From NCBI GenBank assembly GCA_030042575.1, contig JASHZK010000225.1:1-5139 (forward strand): DNA of 5,139 nt, read 5' to 3'. Below, one piece after another: positions 1 to 5,139 of this stretch; the stretch's first letter is position 1; each line of letters opens with the position of its first letter. The notes under the pieces were generated by a model, which was not told where the DNA came from, ran no database searches, and saw only the letters and a list, made by a program, of their open reading frames with translations. Origin of the DNA: Acidimicrobiales bacterium. GTDB taxonomy: Bacteria > Actinomycetota > Acidimicrobiia > Acidimicrobiales > UBA8190. The translations under genes and the position numbers were made by a program.

Positions 1-1
1 G

Positions 2-574
2 TCCTCGGGCGTGTCCGCCACCTACCAGGCCGCCACCACGGCGGCGGCCGAGGTGGCCGACCGCATCCGGGTATCGGTGACCGACTCCCAGTCGATGACG
101 ATGGGCCTGGGCATGTTGGTGCTCAGCGCGGTGGAAGCCGCCGAGCACGGCGCCTCCCTGGACGAGATCGACGCCGAACTGCTCCGTCGGCGCAACCGCA
201 CCCGGGTCTACGGCACCATCGACAACCTCGAGTTCCTCAAACGTGGCGGCCGCATCGGTGGCCTTTCTCAGCTCATGGGTTCGCTCTTGTCGATCAAGCC
301 CGTCATCGAGATCCGAGACGGGGGAGTCGAGCTCGAGTCCCGCCAACGCACCCGGCTGCGCTCGCTGCAGTACCTGGCCGACAAGGCCCGGAGCGCCGGA
401 CGGCTGGAGCGCATAGCCGTGGCCAACGGTGCCGCCACCGACGTGGGCGAACTGGTGTCGCGCCTCGGTGACATCGACTGTGCCAACGAGCTTCTCGTCA
501 CCGACCTGGGGCCGGTGATCGGGTCGCACGGCGGTCCGGGCACCATTGGCCTGTGCTTCCAACGAGCGGACTGA
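2..574 (+). CDS. DegV family fatty-acid-binding protein, 5'-truncated by the window edge
   Basis: This is the C-terminal 190 residues of a DegV-family protein; members are usually about 280-290 residues, so roughly the first 95 lie outside the window. DegV proteins bind a fatty acid between two domains, and in some bacteria (FakB) they present it to the FakA kinase for phospholipid synthesis. Visible family marks, counted from base 2, are the ligand-site segment SSGVSATYQAA (1-11), the DSQSMTMGLG stretch (28-37), LEFLKRGGRIGG (76-87), the SIKPVIEI strand (97-104) and the terminal GSHGGPGTIG (174-183). The GTG at position 11 is not the start, because the conserved SS.(L/V)S.TYQ motif spans it. 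The gene ends 24 bases before the next reading frame and is probably co-transcribed with it. The family call is firm; the ligand and any FakA partner are inference. Confidence 0.9.
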   Translation, partial: SSGVSATYQAATTAAAEVADRIRVSVTDSQSMTMGLGMLVLSAVEAAEHGASLDEIDAELLRRRNRTRVYGTIDNLEFLKRGGRIGGLSQLMGSLLSIKPVIEIRDGGVELESRQRTRLRSLQYLADKARSAGRLERIAVANGAATDVGELVSRLGDIDCANELLVTDLGPVIGSHGGPGTIGLCFQRAD

Positions 575-598
575 AGACCCCGGGTAACCTCTGGCGCC

Positions 599-973
599 AT
601 GAGCGACGCCTCGGCGGGTCCTTCGACTCCGTCAGCCGGCGGGCCCGCCCCCCAGACCCCGACCGGTCCCTTCGCCAGCGCCGAGTGGCCGGCGCGGGCG
701 GCCGATCTCGTCGAGGACGTGGTCTCCGCCGTCCACGACCGGGTGATCAGACCGCTGGTGGTGGCGGGCCGCGCCCTGGTCTTCGGCCTGCTCGTCGGCA
801 CCATGGCCCTCGTCGTCGGGGTCAGCGTGGCCGTGGCCGTCGTCCGACTGCTCGACACCTATGCCTTCGGGCACCGGGTGTGGGCCTCCGACCTGGTGGC
901 GGGAGGGGCTTTGACCCTCGTCGGTCTGCTGGCCTGGTCGCGCCGGAAATCCCGAGGCACCGAGGAACGTTGA
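599..973 (+). CDS. Small two-helix membrane protein, function unknown
   Basis: A 124-residue protein I do not recognise. Residues 1-30 are rich in Pro, Ala, Gly and Ser and look disordered. Residues 31-50 could form an amphipathic helix ([16 protein letters not shown]). A long hydrophobic segment at about 52-83 and a second at about 97-113 look like membrane helices joined by a short loop ([13 protein letters not shown]). The tail is short and basic ([11 protein letters not shown]), which suggests a cytoplasmic C-terminus and hence a cytoplasmic N-terminus. The ATG at 599 has no strong Shine-Dalgarno sequence. The stop is 7 bases before the trxB start, so the two are likely translated from one transcript. 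Codon use is high-GC like its neighbours. Position just upstream of trxB suggests co-expression but not a function. Confidence 0.75.
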   Translation: MSDASAGPSTPSAGGPAPQTPTGPFASAEWPARAADLVEDVVSAVHDRVIRPLVVAGRALVFGLLVGTMALVVGVSVAVAVVRLLDTYAFGHRVWASDLVAGGALTLVGLLAWSRRKSRGTEER

Positions 974-980
974 CGGCGTC

Positions 981-1946
981 ATGATCCGCGACGTGGTGGT
1001 GCTGGGCTCGGGCCCCGCCGGCCTGACGGCCGCCGTGTACTCGGCTCGGGCCAACCTGCACCCTCTGGTGGTGGAGGGGGAGCCGTCCTCCACGAGCGAC
1101 CAACCCGGTGGTCAGCTCATGTTGACCACCGAGGTGGAGAACTATCCCGGCTTCGCGCAGGGCATCCTCGGCCCGGAGCTGATGGAGCGTTTCCGCGCCC
1201 AGGCCCTTCGCTTCGGGGCCGAGTTCCTCACGGCCAGGGCCACGGCCGTCGACCTGTCGCATCGGCCCTTCGGGATCTGGACCTCGGCGACGGCGGCCGC
1301 CGGCCAGGCGGCCCCCGAGGTGGAGGCCCGCACCCTCATCGTGGCCACCGGGGCTCGCTCGCTCATGCTCGGGATACCCGGTGAGGACCGTCTCTTCGGT
1401 CACGGCGTGTCGACGTGTGCCACTTGCGACGGGTTCTTCTTCCGGGGTCAGGAGATCGCCGTGGTGGGCGGAGGAGACTCGGCCCTCGAAGAGGCGCTTT
1501 TCCTCAGCCGCTTCGCCACCAAAGTGACTGTCGTGCACCGGCGCAAGGAGTTGCGCGCCTCGAAGATCATGCAGGACCGGGCTTTCGCCAACGACAAGAT
1601 CGCCTTCCGCTGGGACACGGTCGTCACCGAGGTGCTGGGCGACGGCAAGTTGCGGGGATTGGCCGTGCGCAACGTGACGACGGGCGAAGAGGCCGAGTTG
1701 GCGGTGTCCGGCCTGTTCGTGGCCATCGGGCACGAACCCAACACCTCTCTGTTCGCCGGGCAGCTGGAGCTGCTGGACAACGGGTACATCAAGACCCACG
1801 ACGGGACCCGGACCAGCGTGGAGGGGGTACTCGCCTGTGGCGACGTGCAGGACGACGCCTACCGCCAAGCCGTCACCGCCGCCGGATCAGGCTGTATGGC
1901 CGCCATCGACGCCGAACGATTTCTCGAAGCGCACGGCGGGCCGTGA
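981..1946 (+). CDS. trxB: Thioredoxin-disulfide reductase (NADPH)
   Basis: A 321-residue low-molecular-weight thioredoxin reductase, full length for the family. It is a cytoplasmic flavoenzyme that moves electrons from NADPH through FAD to the active-site disulfide and then to thioredoxin. Motifs in order: FAD dinucleotide-binding GSGPAG at 9-14; redox pair CATC at 146-149 followed by DG; NADPH Rossmann motif GGGDSA at 163-168; NADPH-phosphate-binding HRRKELR at 186-192; and the second FAD motif [11 protein letters not shown] at 287-297, followed by TAAGSG. All catalytic and cofactor residues I can check are present. A purine-rich GAGGAA lies at 962-967, 13 bases before the ATG, which is long for a ribosome binding site; translational coupling to the preceding frame is plausible. 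Its partner trxA begins 126 bases downstream. This matches the mycobacterial trxB2-trxC pair. Confidence 0.97.
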   Translation: MIRDVVVLGSGPAGLTAAVYSARANLHPLVVEGEPSSTSDQPGGQLMLTTEVENYPGFAQGILGPELMERFRAQALRFGAEFLTARATAVDLSHRPFGIWTSATAAAGQAAPEVEARTLIVATGARSLMLGIPGEDRLFGHGVSTCATCDGFFFRGQEIAVVGGGDSALEEALFLSRFATKVTVVHRRKELRASKIMQDRAFANDKIAFRWDTVVTEVLGDGKLRGLAVRNVTTGEEAELAVSGLFVAIGHEPNTSLFAGQLELLDNGYIKTHDGTRTSVEGVLACGDVQDDAYRQAVTAAGSGCMAAIDAERFLEAHGGP

Positions 1947-2062
1947 ACCGGCACCATCACCGGCGAGCTGGGCGGGCGGAATGGAGATGGGACCGGGGTT
2001 GTTGCCAACCATGAGTGCCCGAACCGGGGAGGCGAGAGGCACGTGGCAGGAAGGACGGAGAT

Positions 2063-2068
2063 GGGGAG
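2063..2068 (+). promoter_or_regulatory. Ribosome binding site for trxA
   Basis: GGGGAG lies 4 bases before the ATG at 2073 and supports that start. A second purine block, AGGAAGG at 2047-2053, could serve an alternative in-frame ATG at 2061, which would add four residues. The family's conserved sequence begins only after the ATG at 2073, so the shorter form is preferred. Confidence 0.5.
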
Positions 2069-2072
2069 CCGG

Positions 2073-2387
2073 ATGACGACGCTGAGCGACGCTACCTTTG
2101 ACGAGCATGTCCAGGGTGCCGACACACCGGTGCTGGTCGACTTCTGGGCCGAGTGGTGCGGTCCGTGCAAGCTGATCAGCCCCGTCCTCGAGGAGATCGC
2201 CGAGGAACAGTCAGGGAAGATCCAGGTCGCCAAAGTGAACATCGACGAGAACCTGGACGTCACTCGACGCTACGAGGTGATGAGCATCCCCACCTTGATC
2301 CTGTTCAAGGAGGGCGAGGCGGTGGCCCGCATCGTGGGGGCCCGGGGCAAGGCCCAGCTCCTGCAGGAGATCTCGGCGTACCTGTAA
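2073..2387 (+). CDS. trxA: Thioredoxin
   Basis: A 104-residue single-domain thioredoxin, normal length. It is the cytoplasmic disulfide reductant recharged by TrxB, serving ribonucleotide reductase, methionine sulfoxide reductase and similar clients. The active site WCGPC is at 28-32 within VDFWAEWCGPCK. The buried Asp of the VDFWA strand is D23. The cis-proline is P73 in SIPT, and the C-terminal strands LILFKEGE and RIVGARGK follow as usual. The frame is open back to a GTG at 2043, but the extra residues do not resemble thioredoxin. The gap after trxB (1947-2072) could hold a promoter; I see no convincing -35/-10 pair. It does contain a small inverted repeat, GGTTG-TTGC-CAACC, at 1997-2010. 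The gene ends in TAA at 2385, immediately before the CwlM-like frame. Confidence 0.97.
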   Translation: MTTLSDATFDEHVQGADTPVLVDFWAEWCGPCKLISPVLEEIAEEQSGKIQVAKVNIDENLDVTRRYEVMSIPTLILFKEGEAVARIVGARGKAQLLQEISAYL

Positions 2388-2425
2388 CGGCGCTGCCCCT
2401 CCTCCTCGGAGACGGGGGCGAGGCG

Positions 2426-3364
2426 GTGGCCGACCTCCAAGGGCGCTTGGCCCGTCTCGGGCTGTCGTGCGCCCCCGACGGCGAAGCAACCTTCGGCGCC
2501 GGCACTCGGGCAGCCGTCCAAGCCTTCCAGCACGTGCGGGGCCTGCGGGTGGACGGCGTGTGCGGCCCCCAGACCTGGTCTGCGCTGGTCGAGGCGGGTT
2601 TCCGCCTGGGCGACCGCTTCCTCTATCACCGCCGGCCGATGCTGCGCGGCGACGACGTGGCCGACCTGCAGCGCCGGCTCTCGGCGCTCGGCTTCGACAG
2701 TGGGCGGGTGGACGGGATCTTCGGCGAGCACACTGCCTCGGCGCTCGCCGAGTTCCAGGGCAACATGGGACTGCCCGTCGACGCCGTGCTGGGGGGGTCG
2801 ACCCTCTCCGAGCTCCGTCGTGTCACCCCCCGCCACGGCGAGCTCGAGCTGGTCACCTCCGTGCGCGACCGTGAGCGCATGCGCCGGGCCCCGCGCACGT
2901 TGCTCGGCCGTCACATCGCTGTGGGCCAGGAGGGGGGTCTCGACAGTCTGGCCACCGCCCTGCGAAGGCGTCTCGCCGACCAGGGGGCGCTGGTGGTCCC
3001 GGTGCTCCACCCCGACGGGTCGGCCCAGGCCGAACAGGCCAATACGGCCGGAGTGGAGGTCTACCTGGGCCTGCGCCTCGACCCCGATCACGCCGGCTGT
3101 TCCGCCGCCTACTACTCGGGTTACCAGTACGAGTCGGCCGGCGGGCGCCGTCTGGCCGAACTGGTGCAGGCCCAGGCGGCGCCGGCTCTGGGGGTGGCCC
3201 CCGAAGGGGCCAAGGGGATGTCCCTGGCCGTGCTGCGCGAGACGCGGATGCCGGCCGTCGTGTGCGAAGTCGGCCCGGCCGCCGCGGTCGTCCGCCACGG
3301 CCCGGCATTGGCCTCGGCCCTGGCCCAAGCCCTCGTCACCTGGGCGGCACCCCCGGCCGAGTGA
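2426..3364 (+). CDS. cwlM: CwlM-like peptidoglycan-binding protein with a degenerate amidase_3 domain
   Basis: The product is 312 residues from the only nearby conventional start, GTG at 2426. Residues 1-56 and 75-120 are two peptidoglycan-binding repeats, each with the AV/VADLQ.RL..LG helix and a VDG.(C/F)G turn. A charged linker (about 131-163) leads to an N-acetylmuramoyl-L-alanine amidase (amidase_3) fold. The zinc site is gone. The place of DPGHGG reads VGQEGG (166-171), the segment carrying the zinc Glu is missing, and the S-I-H motif reads GLR (215-217). Only the final Glu remains (VVCEVG, E281). The order trxB-trxA-cwlM facing parB matches Mycobacterium, where CwlM does not act as a hydrolase but regulates MurA after phosphorylation. 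A similar regulatory role here is inference. The first repeat appears to begin 11 residues upstream at a CTG (2393), so the true start may be non-standard. No signal peptide is seen, which fits a cytoplasmic protein. Confidence 0.85.
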   Translation: MADLQGRLARLGLSCAPDGEATFGAGTRAAVQAFQHVRGLRVDGVCGPQTWSALVEAGFRLGDRFLYHRRPMLRGDDVADLQRRLSALGFDSGRVDGIFGEHTASALAEFQGNMGLPVDAVLGGSTLSELRRVTPRHGELELVTSVRDRERMRRAPRTLLGRHIAVGQEGGLDSLATALRRRLADQGALVVPVLHPDGSAQAEQANTAGVEVYLGLRLDPDHAGCSAAYYSGYQYESAGGRRLAELVQAQAAPALGVAPEGAKGMSLAVLRETRMPAVVCEVGPAAAVVRHGPALASALAQALVTWAAPPAE

Positions 3365-3370
3365 GCTTTC

Positions 3371-3397
3371 TCCACAACCTCATCCCCAGGTTGTGGA
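3371..3397 (+). terminator. Perfect 10-bp hairpin after cwlM, possible terminator
   Basis: TCCACAACCT (3371-3380) pairs perfectly with AGGTTGTGGA (3388-3397) around a 7-base loop. It lies 7 bases after the cwlM stop in the space between convergent genes, which suits a transcription terminator. No T-run follows on either strand, so it would be a non-classical terminator. The stem arms also carry DnaA-box-like sequences, so a role other than termination is possible. Confidence 0.45.
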
Positions 3398-3509
3398 TGA
3401 CCTCTACATGCGCCTTACGGTTAGAACATCACGCTCCGTGAGAAAGTCCAGGTCACGTGCCCGACGCCGACGACCTCGACTTCACCTGGCGTAGCACGAC
3501 ATCAGTGAA

Positions 3510-3525
3510 AGCCTCGATCGAGGCT
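3510..3525 (-). terminator. 16-bp perfect palindrome at the parB stop, possible weak terminator
   Basis: AGCCTCGATCGAGGCT is its own reverse complement and can form a 6-bp stem with a GATC loop. On the minus strand it begins at the last base of the parB TGA and is followed by TTTC, a short T-run. The position suits a parB terminator, but the stem and T-run are weak. A protein-binding palindrome is the alternative. Confidence 0.4.
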
Positions 3526-4400
3526 CAGCCCCCGGCCATGAGCTTGTAGATGCGCTCGAGGTCTTCGAGGGTGGCGAAATCGATCACCACTCGGCCCCGT
3601 TTCCCACCCATCTCGACCTTGACCCGCGTGTTGAGGTGGGTCGACAGCAGCTCCTCCAGCTCGAGTAGACCCGGGGCGGGGAGAGACCGCCGTTCGCCGG
3701 CGGCACCAGACCGACCCTGCACGGCGCCCAGACCGTTGCCCGGAACCTCCAGCTCAGCGGGGGCGTCACCGTCCGAACCGTCCGGCGCCTGACCACGGCG
3801 CCGCACCAGCTCCTCGACCGCCCGCACGGTCAGCCCCTCCGCCACCGTGCGCCGGGCCAGCTCCTCCTGGAAACCCCGGTCGGGAGTGCCCAGGAGGGCC
3901 TTGGCGTGGCCGGCCGACATGGCCCCGTCGGCCAGGGCCCGCTGGACCCCGGCCGGGAGCTGGAGCAGGCGCAGGGTGTTGGTGACGGTCGTGCGGCTCT
4001 TGCCCACCCGGGCCGCCACCTGTTCGTGGGTGTAGGCGAAGGTGTCGACCAGCTGCTGGTAGGCAGCCGCCTCCTCCAGGGGGTTCAGGTCCTCCCGGTG
4101 CAGGTTCTCGACCAGGGCCTGCTCGAGGCTGTGGGCATCGGAGGAGGTCTGGACCAGGACCGCCATGGTCTGGAGCCCGGCGCGACGCGCCGCCCGCCAA
4201 CGCCTTTCGCCGGCGATGAGCTCGTACTCGTCTTGACCGACCTCTCGAACCAGGATGGGCTGGAGAACGCCCACCTCCCGGATGGAAGCGGCCAAGGAGG
4301 CCATGGCCTCCTCGTCGAACCGGGTACGCGGCTGCAGGGGATTGGGGCGGATACTGGCTGTGGGCACCTGGCGCAGCACCGAGGACCGGTCCCGGACCAC
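3525..4400 (-). CDS. parB: Chromosome-partitioning protein ParB, lacking the usual N-terminal segment
   Basis: A 291-residue ParB/Spo0J protein: a CTP-hydrolysing DNA clamp that loads at parS, spreads, and works with ParA and SMC in origin segregation. The CTP/parS core has the strand VPTASIRPNPLQPR (12-25), the GERRWRA motif (64-70) and ENLHREDLNPLEEA (98-111). A helix-turn-helix covers about 122-148 (EQVAARVGKSRTTVTN). A disordered linker (about 203-242) precedes the C-terminal dimerisation domain (244-289, LLELEELLS to LERIYKLM). The start is GTG at 4400, directly after an in-frame TAG. The family normally has 15-40 residues before the first strand, including a GLGRGL.ALI-type segment that stimulates ParA's ATPase. 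Here only about ten unrelated residues precede it, and upstream sequence encodes ParA, so there is no room for it. The core looks functional; interaction with ParA may be impaired if the sequence is correct. Confidence 0.95.
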   Translation of the reverse strand: MVRDRSSVLRQVPTASIRPNPLQPRTRFDEEAMASLAASIREVGVLQPILVREVGQDEYELIAGERRWRAARRAGLQTMAVLVQTSSDAHSLEQALVENLHREDLNPLEEAAAYQQLVDTFAYTHEQVAARVGKSRTTVTNTLRLLQLPAGVQRALADGAMSAGHAKALLGTPDRGFQEELARRTVAEGLTVRAVEELVRRRGQAPDGSDGDAPAELEVPGNGLGAVQGRSGAAGERRSLPAPGLLELEELLSTHLNTRVKVEMGGKRGRVVIDFATLEDLERIYKLMAGG

Positions 4401-5136
4401 CTAACTCCCGGTAGGCGATGGCCCCCCGGGAGCTCGGATCGAACACCGTGATGGGCTGCCCGAATGACGGCGCCTCGGAGATGCGCACGGTCCGGGGGAT
4501 GATGCTCCGGCAGACCTTGTTGCCGAAGTGGGACCTGACCTCGTCGGCCACCTGCTCGGCCAGCTTGGTCCGGCCGTCGTACATGGTGAGCACGATGGTG
4601 GACACCTCGAGCCCCTCATTGAGGTTCGCCTGGACCAGGTGCACGTTTCGCAGAAGCTGCCCGAGGCCTTCCAGGGCGTAGTACTCGCACTGGATGGGCA
4701 CGAGCACCTCGTCCGCGGCAGCCAGGCCGTTGACCGTGATCAGCCCCAGCGAGGGCGGGCAGTCGATGAGGGTGAAGTCGAAGTCCCCGGCCATGCTCTC
4801 GAGGGCCTTGCGCAGCTTGAGCTCCCGGCTGAAGGAGGGGACCAGCTCGATCTCGGCTCCGGCCAGGTCGATGGTGGAGGGGGCCACGAAGAGGTTCTTC
4901 AGGCTGGTCGGCTCGACACAATCCTCCAGCGGGGCGTCGCGCATGATGACGTCGTACATGGACAGCTCGAAGGTGCGGCCGTCGATGCCGAGACCGGTGG
5001 TGGCGTTGCCCTGCGGGTCCAGATCTACGACCAGGACGCGAAAGCCCAGCTCAGCAAGGCTGGCCCCTAGGTTGACCGCTGTGGTCGTCTTGCCCACCCC
5101 GCCTTTTTGGTTGGCCACCGCCATGACCCGCGGCAC
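3766..5136 (-). CDS. parA: Chromosome-partitioning ATPase ParA (Soj) with an out-of-frame C-terminal run-on
   Basis: Residues 1-245 (5136 to 4402) are a typical ParA/Soj ATPase, which binds DNA non-specifically as an ATP dimer and is driven off by ParB. Visible marks are the deviant Walker A KGGVGKTT with signature lysine (11-18), A' motif DLDPQGN (38-44), Walker B LIDCPP (123-128), and the late motifs RISEAPSFGQPI (218-229) and GAIAYREL (238-245). Soj-type proteins normally end 8-20 residues after this point. Here the frame has no stop and continues for 211 residues of Gly/Pro/Arg-rich sequence that is parB read in another frame, ending at 3766. That tail is almost certainly not a real domain. 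The start may be GTG 5136, ATG 5124 or a codon beyond the window, since the frame is open to the edge. Confidence 0.9.
   Translation of the reverse strand: MPRVMAVANQKGGVGKTTTAVNLGASLAELGFRVLVVDLDPQGNATTGLGIDGRTFELSMYDVIMRDAPLEDCVEPTSLKNLFVAPSTIDLAGAEIELVPSFSRELKLRKALESMAGDFDFTLIDCPPSLGLITVNGLAAADEVLVPIQCEYYALEGLGQLLRNVHLVQANLNEGLEVSTIVLTMYDGRTKLAEQVADEVRSHFGNKVCRSIIPRTVRISEAPSFGQPITVFDPSSRGAIAYRELGGPGPVLGAAPGAHSQYPPQSPAAAYPVRRGGHGLLGRFHPGGGRSPAHPGSRGRSRRVRAHRRRKALAGGASRRAPDHGGPGPDLLRCPQPRAGPGREPAPGGPEPPGGGGCLPAAGRHLRLHPRTGGGPGGQEPHDRHQHPAPAPAPGRGPAGPGRRGHVGRPRQGPPGHSRPGFPGGAGPAHGGGGADRAGGRGAGAAPWSGAGRFGR
4405..4409 (-). promoter_or_regulatory. Possible ribosome binding site for parB inside the parA frame
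   Basis: On the minus strand GGGAG stands 4 bases before the parB GTG at 4400, within the parA codons for Arg-Glu. The spacing is short but usable. It supports GTG 4400 as a working start, even though it lies at an abnormal gene junction and is preceded directly by TAG. Confidence 0.35.
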
Positions 5137-5139
5137 CGG

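Noticed and set aside
11..13. GTG as start of the DegV protein
   Set aside because: The conserved SS.VS.TYQ ligand motif begins upstream of it and the frame is open to the window edge, so the gene is truncated rather than short.
822..1868. Long open frame on the minus strand opposite trxB
   Set aside because: It is antisense to a fully conserved trxB, has His/Gly/Arg-rich composition without domains, and results from high GC content.
1415..2014. Arg-rich frame overlapping trxB on the same strand
   Set aside because: It is an out-of-frame reading of trxB with no independent start signal or domain.
2153..2425. Upstream extension of the cwlM frame to an ATG inside trxA
   Set aside because: It would overlap trxA by more than 230 bases and the added sequence is Arg/Gly/Pro-rich out-of-frame thioredoxin.
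3449..3464. CACGTG core resembling the centre of a parS site
   Set aside because: Only about 8 of 16 positions match TGTTTCACGTGAAACA and the flanks are not symmetric, so it is not a credible ParB site.
4528..5070. Open frame on the plus strand opposite parA
   Set aside because: It mirrors conserved ParA codons and shows no recognisable protein features.

Overview
The window is high-GC DNA with dense gene packing and actinobacterial gene content. It most likely comes from an actinomycetote, possibly an Acidimicrobiia-like lineage; that finer placement is inference. The gene order trxB-trxA-cwlM facing parB-parA is the well-known arrangement beside the chromosomal origin in Actinobacteria. 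In Mycobacterium, trxB2-trxC-cwlM converges on parB-parA, with rsmG, jag, yidC, rnpA, rpmH and dnaA further on. The window therefore probably lies a few kilobases from oriC.

Plus strand, left to right: the 3' two thirds of a DegV-family fatty-acid-binding protein (2-574); a small unrecognised two-helix membrane protein (599-973); thioredoxin reductase TrxB (981-1946); thioredoxin TrxA (2073-2387); and a CwlM-like protein with two peptidoglycan-binding repeats and a degenerate amidase domain (about 2393 or 2426 to 3364). TrxB and TrxA form a complete NADPH-to-disulfide reducing system. CwlM ties the cluster to control of cell-wall synthesis.

Between the convergent gene sets (3365-3524) lie a perfect 10-bp-stem hairpin carrying two DnaA-box-like sequences and a perfect 16-bp palindrome that overlaps the parB stop codon.

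Minus strand: parB (4400 down to 3525) and parA (5136 or further upstream, down to its conserved end near 4402). These encode the ParB CTPase/parS-binding protein and the ParA ATPase of chromosome segregation. Their junction is abnormal. ParA has no stop codon where the family normally ends, and its frame runs on out of register through most of parB. ParB starts directly at its first conserved strand and lacks the usual N-terminal ParA-stimulating segment. The join contains the only in-frame TTA codon I noticed in the window. Either a small deletion has removed the parA 3' end and parB 5' end, or the assembly is wrong here. This junction and the eroded catalytic centre of the CwlM-like protein are the two most noteworthy points. 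I see no clearly new multigene system, RNA gene, CRISPR array or mobile element.
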